Source: Planctomyces sp. SH-PL62 (lineage in GTDB: Bacteria; Planctomycetota; Planctomycetia; Planctomycetales; Planctomycetaceae). From it: 64,000 nt of DNA. The notes beneath the pieces were generated by a model. The model made no database searches. It saw only the letters and a program-made list of their open reading frames with translations, and was not told the origin of the DNA. Location of the stretch: positions 46,205 through 110,204 of the forward strand of contig CAMDPX010000002.1 in assembly GCA_945905295.1 (NCBI GenBank), given 5' to 3'. This document shows, one piece after another, positions 34,926-43,642 of this stretch (its first letter is position 1; every line of letters begins with the position of its first letter). A program made the position numbers and the translations under genes.

Positions 34926-35144
34926 TCAGTTTGTCGGCAACGGCTGGCCGAGTTCGGCCGCCTCCAGCAGACGCCAGTTGTTGACGAAGTCCACATTGCC
35001 CGACCCCTGCTTCAACTCTTGCAACCGAGTACGGCGAAGGAACTCGCGCGCCGCCACGCTGACGGCCTGCGCGTCATCGGCTTGCTTCGTGATGTCTTTG
35101 ATCTGGGCGATTTCTTCCTGAGTCAAATCCAAAATCACGCTCAT
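34926..35144 (-). CDS. Orphan antitoxin-like protein
   Basis: 72 residues from the ATG at 35144, with AAGGAG upstream. The sequence is a short helical N-terminal part ('LTQEEIAQIKDITKQ'), 'AVSVAAREFLRRTRLQELK' and a tail 'GNVDFVNNWRLLEAAELG', like antitoxins of PIN toxins. No toxin gene follows it on the minus strand; the next sequence is an array of CTCGCCGTC repeats. It is either an orphan or the survivor of a lost pair. Confidence 0.6.
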   Translation of the reverse strand: MSVILDLTQEEIAQIKDITKQADDAQAVSVAAREFLRRTRLQELKQGSGNVDFVNNWRLLEAAELGQPLPTN

Positions 35145-35468
35145 GATCGATGTCTCCTTCGTCGGCCGCAATTTGCAGGAGGAAGGTAGCGGCATGAAAG
35201 CCGGACGGCGATATCACTTCGTTGACAACCGCCAACTTCCACACGGTGATCTCTGGCTCGTGCGGCACAGTGATTCGCGCAACGCAGGCGTAGACCCGTC
35301 CCCGCGTTCTCAATAGAACTCCAACCGTTGTGAAGCACTCAGCTCGTCACGCGGAGCGGTGACGGCTACGTTCATGCCGGCTGAAGCCGGCTCAACTCAA
35401 TGGGATAAATTCCGACCACGGGCCGTTGCAAAACCGGTCATCACCGCCAATCAACCTGCGAGCGAATC
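35145..35468. other. 324-base region without a recognised gene
   Basis: The left end holds the Shine-Dalgarno and presumed promoter of the minus-strand antitoxin. A short inverted repeat GCCGGCTGAAGCCGGC lies near 35383-35398. Several small open frames exist on both strands, but none has recognisable sequence or a good ribosome site. Confidence 0.5.
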
Positions 35469-35672
35469 ATGCCCTCCAAAACCAATCCCGCTCCGAAAGT
35501 GCCGAAGAAGTTCTGTGGGCTGTGGATTGCTTGGAACCACGCGCAAACCAAGATCGTGGCCAGCGGCAAGACTCTTCCAGAGGCCATCTCCGCTGTGGAA
35601 GTCACCGGTGAGAGGAAGCCATTCTTCACGAAAGCTCCGCAGGCTAAATCTCGAAAAAGCGGGCAACATTAG
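35469..35672 (+). CDS. Small protein, DUF5678-like
   Basis: 67 residues. The core 'KFCGLWIAWNHAQTKIVASGKTLPEAISAVE' resembles DUF5678-type small proteins, in which a 'GxWVA...VxASG' strand pair precedes a helix. The ends are Lys/Pro-rich. There is no strong Shine-Dalgarno. It precedes the next unknown gene by 18 bases, which suggests a two-gene unit. The function is unknown. Confidence 0.5.
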   Translation: MPSKTNPAPKVPKKFCGLWIAWNHAQTKIVASGKTLPEAISAVEVTGERKPFFTKAPQAKSRKSGQH

Positions 35673-35690
35673 AGTTAGGTGTAACGATAA

Positions 35691-36842
35691 ATGCACTCAC
35701 TCCTAGCCGATCTCAAAGCTCTGGCCGAGGGATACGAGTCTGCTGAGCCGTGGGAGACTTGGTTCGCGAGAAATAACCAAAGCTTGGCCTCGCTACTGAA
35801 TCGTGGTGATTACCTGAGGCTAAAACTTCGACGTGCGGAAGCGATCCCTGACATCCTCAAAAAGTTCGATGTTGTGTGTGTCCCACGAGCGCGATTCGAT
35901 GCTGAACTTCTTCGGTCAACCGCGCACCGGATGAAGCTTTCGAAAGAGGAGCAAAGCGAGATCGTCAATATCATGCAGAACAAGGACGGCTATTTGGGCA
36001 TCGCACCGTGTTTTGAGAAACTCATCGAAGCCGATAAGCGTGTGGACAATTCAGTCAGATTCAACAATTTGGCCGGGGCGTTGCCGACTTGGTCTGCAGA
36101 ACACATCCGCGCCTACATTGCTGACATGCCCGTCATGCTTGACTCGTCGGGCGAGTGGTTCTTTCGAGGAATCGCGAGAAGATTTGCTCTTGGCGATGCT
36201 GCTGAACTCGGCCGATTCGCGAGTATCCAAGCGCGGGTCAATTGGTTGATGTGGGGTAATAAGCGTGTCGAGGAAGACTCGAATGTCTCGTATGTACTGA
36301 GCGCCCTAGCCGCGAAGGATTTTTCGGCAGCCTTACGGTTCGTCGAAACCGGAACTTTTCCGCTAATCGAGGGCGATCCAGCAAGGAAGCTCATTTACAA
36401 CAGCGTCTATGCAATCTTGAAAAAGGACTTCGAGTATCTCAAATCTCTCGTGCCAGCTCTTTCAAAGCGATCGTCGCCAGCATGGAGGGGCGCGATCCAT
36501 TCGTGTTTGATTGGCATCGCCCAACAGTCCCCCGACTTGGTGGCTGAAGGCATTCAGAAGTCGCTCAAATTGCATCGTCGCATCTTGAGCCTTTCGGTGC
36601 TCACAAAGACGATCGGTTTTTGGGCTCATGGGCTGTTCGAATTGGCGAGATGGGTCTCACCGGACCTCGTTTCGCAATTCAACGTCGAACAACCCTTACC
36701 TTGGGACGCGGACTTTCAGAAATGGGCGCGGCAATGCGATGCACCGTTGAAAGACATTAGCCTCGCGCACATCGCACCGAACATTCACGAAGCGATCATT
36801 GAACTGCGCATCCCGTCGTGGTGGGACGCCCGCCCACAGTAA
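35691..36842 (+). CDS. Unknown 383-residue helical protein
   Basis: The protein is soluble and largely helical, starting 'HSLLADLKALAEGYESAEPWETWFARN'. It contains a Trp-rich central part ('YIADMPVMLDSSGEWFFRGI', 'RVNWLMWGNKRVEED') and ends 'IHEAIIELRIPSWWDARPQ'. Its length and composition resemble immunity proteins such as the Imm49 group, but I cannot confirm any motif. It lies directly after a small DUF5678-like gene and is convergent with murG (17 bases between stops). Codon use looks more AT-rich at third positions than in the metabolic genes, which fits acquisition by transfer. Confidence 0.55.
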   Translation: MHSLLADLKALAEGYESAEPWETWFARNNQSLASLLNRGDYLRLKLRRAEAIPDILKKFDVVCVPRARFDAELLRSTAHRMKLSKEEQSEIVNIMQNKDGYLGIAPCFEKLIEADKRVDNSVRFNNLAGALPTWSAEHIRAYIADMPVMLDSSGEWFFRGIARRFALGDAAELGRFASIQARVNWLMWGNKRVEEDSNVSYVLSALAAKDFSAALRFVETGTFPLIEGDPARKLIYNSVYAILKKDFEYLKSLVPALSKRSSPAWRGAIHSCLIGIAQQSPDLVAEGIQKSLKLHRRILSLSVLTKTIGFWAHGLFELARWVSPDLVSQFNVEQPLPWDADFQKWARQCDAPLKDISLAHIAPNIHEAIIELRIPSWWDARPQ

Positions 36843-36859
36843 GCCACGTCTTTATCGGT

Positions 36860-38017
36860 CTAAGCCAATTCGCGCACAATCGCCGAGACGGCACTGGCGG
36901 CTTGCGGTTGGGCGAGATCGCGGAGATTTTGACGGAGCCGATCTCGCAGAGGCTGATCGCTCAAGAGTTGAACGAGAGAGGCTCGCAAGGAGTCGGCGGC
37001 GGGCGCGGAGGGTTCGGCCACGAGGGCGGCGGAGTGGTCGGCGAACAGGCAGGCGTTGAGACGCTGGTGGTCGTGAGCCGAGGTCGGGAGCGGAACCAAG
37101 AGGGCCGGCAGTCCCGCGCACGCGAGTTCGGCCAGCGTGGTGGCTCCCGCTCGCGAGAGGACGCAGGTGGCGCGGCGGTATTGCTCGGCCATGTCGCGAA
37201 AGAAGGGTTGCACGTCGGCCGCCAGCGACAACGCGGCATAACGCTGACGAATCGCGTCGAGATCGGCCGCTCCGGTTTGATGCACGATCCGCCAACCGGT
37301 GAGTTCGGTTTGCAGAGTCGCGAGGGCATCGAGCACGGCGGCGTTGAGCGATGTTGCGCCTTGGCTGCCTCCGAGAATAAGAAGTGTGGGCGAGCCGGGC
37401 GGCGTTAGCCCCCGGACACGATTCGCGCCCAGAGTCCGGGGGCTAACGCCGCCCGGCTCGCCAGTTTCGCTTTCTGCGTCGGCCAGCATCGCGATCTCGC
37501 GTCGGATTGGGTTGCCGGTGACGACGGTACGAATGCGCGGCGAGAGATGTTTCGCGGTCTCGGCCCACGGCAGACAGACGGTGTCGGCGAAACGACTCAA
37601 CCACCGCGTCGCTTTGCCGGGAACCACGTTTTGTTCCAGCAGCACGATCGGCACACCGGCTCGCCATGCGGCCAGGACCGGTGGAACGCTGGCGAAGCCG
37701 CCAAGTCCGACGACCACGCTCGGTCGTTCGCGAGCCAAGATCGCGCGGGCTTGCCGGTACGCTCGCCAATTCTTGAGAAGTGAGGAACCAATGCGTGCCG
37801 GAGTCAGCGACGGCGAGACCGACGGCAACGCGATGTGCTCGAAGCCTGCACCGCCGACGATGTCTAGTTCGATCGGCTTCTGCGATCCGACGAAGAGCAC
37901 TCGTGCGTCCGGTTCGCGAGCGAGTAACTCGCGTGCGACGGCGATGCCGGGAAACAAATGCCCGCCGGTGCCGCCGCCGGCGAAGATCACGGTCCGTCGT
38001 GTCGAGGCGTTCGTCAT
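36860..38017 (-). CDS. murG: MurG glycosyltransferase (UDP-GlcNAc:lipid I)
   Basis: 385 residues. MurG adds GlcNAc to lipid I at the inner face of the membrane to give lipid II. The signature 'FAGGGTGGHLFPGIAVA' is near the N-terminus, with 'GLGGFASVPPVLAAW', 'LLEQNVVPGKATRWLSRFAD' and 'LGGSQGATSLNAAVLDAL' opening the C-terminal domain, and 'RAGATTLAELACAGLPALLVPLP' contacting UDP-GlcNAc. The protein exceeds the usual ~360 residues because residues about 186-210, just before 'LLILGGSQGA' at the domain junction, are a palindromic insertion ('GEPGGVSPRT...GLTPPGSP'). No other mur genes are adjacent. It shows that this planctomycete has peptidoglycan-precursor synthesis. Confidence 0.95.
   Translation of the reverse strand: MTNASTRRTVIFAGGGTGGHLFPGIAVARELLAREPDARVLFVGSQKPIELDIVGGAGFEHIALPSVSPSLTPARIGSSLLKNWRAYRQARAILARERPSVVVGLGGFASVPPVLAAWRAGVPIVLLEQNVVPGKATRWLSRFADTVCLPWAETAKHLSPRIRTVVTGNPIRREIAMLADAESETGEPGGVSPRTLGANRVRGLTPPGSPTLLILGGSQGATSLNAAVLDALATLQTELTGWRIVHQTGAADLDAIRQRYAALSLAADVQPFFRDMAEQYRRATCVLSRAGATTLAELACAGLPALLVPLPTSAHDHQRLNACLFADHSAALVAEPSAPAADSLRASLVQLLSDQPLRDRLRQNLRDLAQPQAASAVSAIVRELA
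37389..37462. repeat. Family A palindrome inserted in-frame in murG
   Basis: A 74-base element with arms GGCGAGCCGGGCGGCGTTAG and its complement. It lies in the linker between the two Rossmann domains and keeps the reading frame. Confidence 0.92.
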
Positions 38018-38040
38018 GTCGCTACGCTGTTGGGCGCGAA

Positions 38041-38126
38041 GGGGTCGGGAGTCTTTTTCAGGCCGCCGTCACTTCACAGACGATTGAAAACTCAACGGCG
38101 GCGGCCTGAAAAAGACTCCCGACCCC
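38041..38126. repeat. Palindromic element, family F copy 1
   Basis: GGGGTCGGGAGTCTTTTTCA at 38041 is mirrored exactly by the arm ending GACCCC at 38126. The inner part also pairs (GGCCGCCGT...ACGGCGGCGGCC). It lies in the divergent gap between murG and the sulfatase gene. The same outer arms recur at 41954-42056. Confidence 0.9.
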
Positions 38127-38168
38127 GTAGTGTGGAACCATCAGTAAGACTGACATCCGAGGTGTCAC

Positions 38169-39590
38169 ATGGCAAGCTGCAAGAAACTCGCAATCGTCCT
38201 CTGGCTGATGTTGTCGAGCACTTTGCTCGCTGCCGACGCCGTGCGGCCGAACATTCTTTTCATCGTCACCGACGATCAAGCCGAATGGGCGATGAGTTGC
38301 TCCGGGCATCCCGATGCGAAGACGCCCAACTTGGATCGCATCGCTCGCGAGGGTGTGCGGTTGACGAATTGCTTCACACCGACGCCGGTGTGCAGCCCGT
38401 CGCGAGTCGCGATCCTCGCCAGCCGCTACGGCACCGAGGTCGGGATTCTCGACTGGCTTAATCCGAACAAAGAGCCGGAGCGCGGACTTGATCCGAAAAC
38501 TCCTGTGTGGCCGAGGCTGCTGGCAGCGGCCGGTTATCGCACTGGATTGATCGGCAAATGGCATCTCGGGTTGAAGGACGAGTATCATCCGTCGGCCTTC
38601 GGCTATCAGTACTTCATGGGCTTTCGCGGCGGAGGCAACTCACCGCGCAATCCCGAACTGGAAATCGACGGTCAGGTCCGCAAGGTCGAGGGTTTTGTTG
38701 TTGATCTGCTGACCGACGATGCGTTGAAGTTCTTGCAGCGTGAGCCGGGGCAGCCGTTTGCACTCTCGCTGCACTTTCGCGAGCCGCACGCGCCGTATGC
38801 TCCGGTCCCGGACTCCGAACAACGCGCGTTCGCGGGACTCGATCCGCAAGTGCCGAATCCGGACTTTCCGAAGCTCGATACGGCGAGAGTCAAGAAGCTG
38901 ACGCGCGAGTATCTCGCCAGCGTGGCGGCTGTCGATCGGAATGTTGGCCGGTTGCTCGACGAGTTGGATCGGCTGAAGCTCAGCGACAACACGTTGGTCA
39001 TTTTCACTAGCGACCACGGCTACAACATCGGACATCACGGCGTTCTGCACAAAGGGAACGGGCATTGGATTCTGGCCGAGAGTCCGGCGGGCACGGGCAA
39101 CATCCCCGCCGGTCAGCGGCCCAACCTGTTCGACACGTCGTTGCGAGTGCCAGCCGTGATCCGTTGGCCCAGGAAGATTTCGGCTGGGAAGTCCGTCAGC
39201 CGCACGGTCACGCATCTCGATTGGTTTCCGACGCTGCTGGAGGTGGCCGGTGTGGCTTTGCCAGAACGGACCACCATTCGCGGACACAGCGTTCTCAAGC
39301 TGCTGCGCGGAGAAGGCTCCTTCGACCGCTCGGATGATCTTTACACCGAGTACAGCACGCAGCACACCAGCCGCACTCACATGCGCTGCTATCGCACGAC
39401 GGAGTGGAAGCTCAAGCGCGACTTCAACAATCCCGATCGAGACGAGCTTTACGACCTACGAAGCGATCCCGGCGAGACGACCAATCTGGCGACGTCGGAT
39501 CGCAGCGAGGCCAAAGCGGCCGTCGCGGAATTGACGCGACGGATTCGCATGAAGATGGTCGAACTCAACGATTCGACTCCAGTGAAATGA
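38169..39590 (+). CDS. Secreted FGly-type sulfatase
   Basis: 473 residues with a signal peptide (about 1-22). The active-site motif is Cys75-Ser-Pro-Ser-Arg in 'TPVCSPSRVAILASR'; this Cys is converted to formylglycine by a separate maturase. Metal ligands come from 'ILFIVTDDQAEW' and 'VIFTSDHGYNIGHHGVLHKG', and 'GKWHLGL' is the second signature. Such enzymes remove sulfate from polysaccharides and are abundant in planctomycetes feeding on algal glycans; the specific glycan is unknown. The missing N-terminal extension and the length of about 470 residues are normal for the iduronate-2-sulfatase-like branch. Confidence 0.93.
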   Translation: MASCKKLAIVLWLMLSSTLLAADAVRPNILFIVTDDQAEWAMSCSGHPDAKTPNLDRIAREGVRLTNCFTPTPVCSPSRVAILASRYGTEVGILDWLNPNKEPERGLDPKTPVWPRLLAAAGYRTGLIGKWHLGLKDEYHPSAFGYQYFMGFRGGGNSPRNPELEIDGQVRKVEGFVVDLLTDDALKFLQREPGQPFALSLHFREPHAPYAPVPDSEQRAFAGLDPQVPNPDFPKLDTARVKKLTREYLASVAAVDRNVGRLLDELDRLKLSDNTLVIFTSDHGYNIGHHGVLHKGNGHWILAESPAGTGNIPAGQRPNLFDTSLRVPAVIRWPRKISAGKSVSRTVTHLDWFPTLLEVAGVALPERTTIRGHSVLKLLRGEGSFDRSDDLYTEYSTQHTSRTHMRCYRTTEWKLKRDFNNPDRDELYDLRSDPGETTNLATSDRSEAKAAVAELTRRIRMKMVELNDSTPVK

Positions 39591-39697
39591 CCGTAATTCG
39601 TTCACGAATGGCTCCGTGGATTGCCATTGGTCGGCTTTCGGACCACCACTAGAATCCGCCGCCTCTCAGATTGGCCTTTGACCACAAGGATTTCACC

Positions 39698-41176
39698 GTG
39701 CGGATTGCGTACCTCGACTGTATTTGCGGCATCAGTGGCGACATGACTTTGGCGGCCCTGATCGACGCCGGAGCGGACCTCGAACAAATCGTGCGCGGGA
39801 TTGATTCGCTCGGCCTGCCGGACGTCAAACTGCATGTCGAGACGGTGGTCAAAGGGGGGTTTCGAGCGTTGCAGATCGAAGTCGAGCATCCAGAACAGCA
39901 CGCTCATCGTCACCTCGCCGACATCACCAAGCTGATCAACGGGGCCGAGGAGTTGACCAAGTCGCAAAAGAAGCTGGCTCTAAAAATCTTCCAGCACATT
40001 GCCGAGGCGGAAGCTCGCGTGCATGGCACGACGCTCGACAAGATTCATTTTCACGAGGTCGGCGCGATCGACTCGATCGTGGACATCGTCGGCGTGGCGA
40101 TTGGATTCGATCTGCTCGGCGTCGATGAAGTCGTCTCCAGTCCGGTGCCGACGGGACGCGGGCGGATCGAAATCGCTCACGGCATCTGCCCGGTGCCGGC
40201 TCCCGGCACGGCCGAGTTGCTCAAAGGCATCCCGCTGGTCGATCTTCCGGTCGAAGCCGAACTGACGACGCCAACCGGCGCGGCAATTTTGAAGGCGCTC
40301 GTCAAACGCTACTCGGCCTTGCCGGAGATGACGGTCGAAGCGATCGGCTACGGAGCCGGCGGCCGCGACTTCCCCGATCGAGCCAACCTGTTGCGGTTGT
40401 TCGTCGGCGAGAGCACGACGCTGCCGGAGTCAGACGAAGTCATTCAGCTTGAAACGAACTTGGACGACATCTCTCCAGAGGTCATCGGTTACACCAAACA
40501 AAAGCTGTTCGAGGCGGGCGCGGTGGAAGTCTTCACGACGTCGATCCAAATGAAGAAGAACCGTCCCGGCGTTTTGTTGTGCGTCCTCTGCCGTCCGGCC
40601 GATCTGGACCGCATGGAAGATATCATCTTCACCGAGACCGCGACGTTCGGCATCCGCCGCTCGCTGATGCAACGCTCGAAGCGTGCTCGGCAGTCGTGCG
40701 TCATCGAGACCCCGTTTGGCCAAATCCACGGCAAGCTCGGCTGGCGTCACGGCGAACGCCCTCTGTTCACGCCAGAGTTTGAATCGTGCGCAAAGATGGC
40801 TGCCGAACGCCGAATTCCCCTCCGCGAAGTCTATCGCGCTGCCGAGCAGACTTTTGCTGACCACCTGCAAGAAGTCTTCGAGCAGCAGGACCACGACCAT
40901 GATCACGATTGCGAACATGACCACGACCACAACGGGGGGCACGACCATGATTGTGCTCACGACCACAGCCACGACCATGATCACAGCCACGACCAGGGCC
41001 ATGATCACGATCATGATGGCGGGCATTCGCATGACCATGATCACAGCCACGATCATGACGTCAGCCATCAGCACGACCACGATCATTCACACGATCACGA
41101 CGGCGGACATGACCACGATCACAGCCATGACCATGACCATGACCAAGAGAAGAAGAAAAAGAAGAAGAAACATTGA
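39698..41176 (+). CDS. larC: LarC-type nickel-pincer cofactor biosynthesis protein with long His/Asp tail
   Basis: 492 residues from the GTG at 39698, chosen for its AAGGA upstream and because 'MRIAYLDCICGISGDM' is the family's start; a TTG at 39671 is an alternative. LarC inserts nickel into the pyridinium dithiocarboxylate cofactor used by lactate racemase and related enzymes. The DUF111 body is complete ('FHEVGAIDSIVDIVG', 'TPTGAAILKALV', 'ETNLDDISPEVIGY'). The last ~85 residues are almost only His, Asp and Gly in 'HDHDHSHD' units, ending in Lys-rich 'EKKKKKKKH'. Such a tail should bind many nickel ions. No larB, larE or larA is nearby. A palindrome follows the stop. Confidence 0.92.
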   Translation: MRIAYLDCICGISGDMTLAALIDAGADLEQIVRGIDSLGLPDVKLHVETVVKGGFRALQIEVEHPEQHAHRHLADITKLINGAEELTKSQKKLALKIFQHIAEAEARVHGTTLDKIHFHEVGAIDSIVDIVGVAIGFDLLGVDEVVSSPVPTGRGRIEIAHGICPVPAPGTAELLKGIPLVDLPVEAELTTPTGAAILKALVKRYSALPEMTVEAIGYGAGGRDFPDRANLLRLFVGESTTLPESDEVIQLETNLDDISPEVIGYTKQKLFEAGAVEVFTTSIQMKKNRPGVLLCVLCRPADLDRMEDIIFTETATFGIRRSLMQRSKRARQSCVIETPFGQIHGKLGWRHGERPLFTPEFESCAKMAAERRIPLREVYRAAEQTFADHLQEVFEQQDHDHDHDCEHDHDHNGGHDHDCAHDHSHDHDHSHDQGHDHDHDGGHSHDHDHSHDHDVSHQHDHDHSHDHDGGHDHDHSHDHDHDQEKKKKKKKH

Positions 41177-41194
41177 TCGCGCCCCACGAAATTA

Positions 41195-41266
41195 GGCGAG
41201 CGGGGCGGCGTCAGCCCCCCGGTGCTGCGTCGAACGCATCGGGGGGCTGACGCCACCCCGCTCGCC
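41195..41266. repeat. Family A palindrome, intergenic, after larC
   Basis: A 72-base element with arms GGCGAGCGGGGCGGCGTCAG and complement, 18 bases after the larC stop. It could form a strong hairpin on the transcript, but no T-run follows. Confidence 0.9.
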
Positions 41267-41318
41267 TGAAAATCTCACGGATGGCCGAGCACGGACTAGG
41301 AACAACACGAACCCAAGG

Positions 41319-41888
41319 ATGGGGAACAACGGAATGTCGCTATTCATCGCGGGAGCGATTGTCGGCGCGAGTTTGATCGCCGGATTACTGGTGGCTCTGT
41401 CGGAACAACTACGAGCCAAACTGCGTCGTCGCCGCAAGGCCGAGCCGTCTAGCCCAGCGGTTCGCCTGGCTGGACCTCACCGACTCCCGGCCAACGCCGG
41501 CGCAACGAAGATCGCTACCGTCTCGCCGGAATCTCGCGCGGCTGCCTATCGAGAAATTCTCGACGCCTTGGGAGATGACCTCGACGACGACATCGCCGAA
41601 TGGGAGGCGGTGCTGCAAGACTTTCCGCAAGTCATCGGAGCGGAAGAACTCCGCGTGACGGACGATCGGCCGTACGAGCCGATGGTGGAAACGGCCCAAG
41701 AAACGACAGCCGCAACACCGCTCCCGGCGTGCGAGTCGATGACGCCGCCGCTTCGCACACGTCGCATTTCGGCGGACGAGCGTGACATGATCCAGCGGTT
41801 GCTGCGAACGGAATTCGCGCCCGAGGAGATCGCTCTGTGGCTGAACCTTCCGCTCGAACGCGTGCAGGAGTTTTTGCAGCGAGATTGA
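41319..41888 (+). CDS. Small membrane-anchored protein of unknown function
   Basis: 189 residues from the ATG at 41319; the ATG at 41334 is equally plausible. One N-terminal membrane helix ('SLFIAGAIVGASLIAGLLVALS') is followed by a basic stretch ('RAKLRRRRKAE'), so the rest faces the cytoplasm. The C-terminal 45 residues ('RRISADERDMIQRLLRTEFAPEEIALWLNLPLERVQEFL') look like a helix-turn-helix of the kind used in sigma-70 region 4 or in small DNA-binding proteins. The middle is acidic and variable. The function is unknown. Confidence 0.6.
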   Translation: MGNNGMSLFIAGAIVGASLIAGLLVALSEQLRAKLRRRRKAEPSSPAVRLAGPHRLPANAGATKIATVSPESRAAAYREILDALGDDLDDDIAEWEAVLQDFPQVIGAEELRVTDDRPYEPMVETAQETTAATPLPACESMTPPLRTRRISADERDMIQRLLRTEFAPEEIALWLNLPLERVQEFLQRD

Positions 41889-41953
41889 CGCGAGCTGAGA
41901 ACCCGCGTTGTGGCGAGACGCGGCTACGTTTGCTCAACGCTTGGCAACGCAAC

Positions 41954-42056
41954 GGGGTCGGGAGTCTTTTTCAGGTCGGGCCAATGAACTTTGGATGTCA
42001 GTTCGCGAGATGTTGTCAAAGGACACAACGCCGACCTGAAAAAGACTCCCGACCCC
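41954..42056. repeat. Palindromic element, family F copy 2
   Basis: It has the same outer arms as 38041-38126 (GGGGTCGGGAGTCTTTTTCA and complement) around a different 50-base centre. It lies between convergent genes. Confidence 0.9.
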
Positions 42057-42068
42057 TTCCCTGAACGA

Positions 42069-43556
42069 TCACGCGAGCCAGCGGTTGATGACTTTGCCGC
42101 CGACGTCGGTCAGGCGGAAGTCGCGGCCTTGGTAGCGGTGCGTCAGCTTCAAGTGGTCGAGGCCGAACAGGTGCAGCAGCGTGGCGTGGAAGTCGTTGAC
42201 GTGGACGGGATCTTTGGCGACGCCCCAGCCGATCTCGTCAGACTCACCGTAGATTTGGCCACCCTTGATACCGCCGCCGGCCATCCACAGCGTGAATGAA
42301 AACGGATGATGGTCGCGGCCAGAAGGAGGCGTTCCCGGTGTGCGGTTCTCTCCCAGCGGAGTGCGGCCGAACTCGGCTCCCCAGACGATGAGCGTGCTGT
42401 CGAACAAGCCGCGCTGCTTGAGGTCTTTGATGAGCGCGGCGATCGGTTGATCGACGACCCATGAGTTGTATCGCAGGTCGCCTTCGAGATTGCTGTGTTG
42501 ATCCCAAGCCTCGTAGATGATGTTCACGAATCGCACACCCCGTTCCACCAGCCGCCGCGCGAGCAGACAGTTGCGTGGGAACGAAAGATGTGCGTCGAGC
42601 ACGTTGCCGCGTCCGGTGGCTTGTGGATGCTGTGCTCGGTCGATGCCGTAAGCGTCGAGCGTCGTCTTGGTCTCGCTGTTGAGGTCGATTAACTCCGGCG
42701 CGGCGGACTGCATCCGAAACGCGAGTTCGTAGCTGGCGATGCGCGACGCGATCTCTGGATCGTGAATCTCCGAGAGCCGGCTTTCGTTCAACGCCTTGAG
42801 CGTGTCGAGCCCGCGTCGCTGCAATTCCGCAGGCAGGCCGCTGGGGTTCGATAGGTTCAAGACTGCCTCGCCCTGATTGCGGAACAATACGCCGGCGTAA
42901 TGCGACGGCAGGAAGCCGTTGTTCCACAGCGACGCCCCACCGCTGGAACCGCGACCGCTGGTCAGCACGACATAGCCGGGGAGGTTCTGCGACTCGCTCC
43001 CCAAGCCGTAGGTCAGCCAGGAGCCGATGCTCGGTAGGCCGAACGTCGCTCGACCGCAGCTCAGCAGCAGTTGGCCGGGGTGATGATTGAACTGCTCGGA
43101 GTACATCGAGCGGATCATCAGAATGTCGTCGGCACAGCTCGCGATGTTCGGCACGAATTCGGAGAAGTCCGTACCGCACTCGCCGTGCTTCGTCCACTTG
43201 CGCGGCGAGCCCATCAGCACCGCGCCCTCTTTCTTGATGAACGCGAAACGGACTTTTTCCAGCATCGAAGTGGGGAGCGGCTTGCCGTCTAACTCGTTGA
43301 GCTTCGGTTTTGGATCGTACAGGTCGAGATGCGAAGGCGCGGCGGCTTGAAACAGGAAAATGCAGTTCTTTGCCTTGGGAGCAAACGCCGGCGGCTTGAT
43401 CGCCAGCGGATTGGAACCCGCTGACGAATCAGCATTCGCGGCCAGCAATCCGTCATTCGACAGCATCGCACTGAGCGCCGCGCCTCCCAAGCCACACGCG
43501 GAGGAGGTCAAAAAGTCGCGCCGAGTGCGTTCGATGTGATTTAGCGTCGGAATCAT
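42069..43556 (-). CDS. DUF1501 protein with Tat signal
   Basis: 495 residues. It starts with a twin-arginine-like signal ('ERTRRDFLTSSACGLGGAAL'). The DUF1501 core follows ('FLFQAAAPSHLDLYDPKP', 'DSTLIVWGAEFGRTPLGE', 'GRDHHPFSFTLWMAGGGIK', 'VNDFHATLLHLFGLDHLKL'). It would be exported folded, and by analogy it is the partner of the DUF1549/DUF1553 haem protein at 45037-48234. A Fic gene lies between the two, which is unusual. The substrate is unknown. Confidence 0.92.
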   Translation of the reverse strand: MIPTLNHIERTRRDFLTSSACGLGGAALSAMLSNDGLLAANADSSAGSNPLAIKPPAFAPKAKNCIFLFQAAAPSHLDLYDPKPKLNELDGKPLPTSMLEKVRFAFIKKEGAVLMGSPRKWTKHGECGTDFSEFVPNIASCADDILMIRSMYSEQFNHHPGQLLLSCGRATFGLPSIGSWLTYGLGSESQNLPGYVVLTSGRGSSGGASLWNNGFLPSHYAGVLFRNQGEAVLNLSNPSGLPAELQRRGLDTLKALNESRLSEIHDPEIASRIASYELAFRMQSAAPELIDLNSETKTTLDAYGIDRAQHPQATGRGNVLDAHLSFPRNCLLARRLVERGVRFVNIIYEAWDQHSNLEGDLRYNSWVVDQPIAALIKDLKQRGLFDSTLIVWGAEFGRTPLGENRTPGTPPSGRDHHPFSFTLWMAGGGIKGGQIYGESDEIGWGVAKDPVHVNDFHATLLHLFGLDHLKLTHRYQGRDFRLTDVGGKVINRWLA

Positions 43557-43642
43557 TCTTACTGCTCCTCGCCGTGACTGGCCGAGTCCGGCTTCGATGG
43601 TTGTTTCTCAAAGAACTCTCAAGATTTGTTGTTCCTGACGAC

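Noticed and set aside
34887..34926. Short CTCGCCGTC tandem repeat as a regulatory array
   Set aside because: Only about three copies occur, next to an orphan antitoxin stop; too little to support a function.
40890..41160. CRISPR-like or satellite array in the CAC/GAC-rich stretch
   Set aside because: The repeats are irregular, in-frame and encode the His/Asp tail of LarC; there are no unique spacers of constant size.
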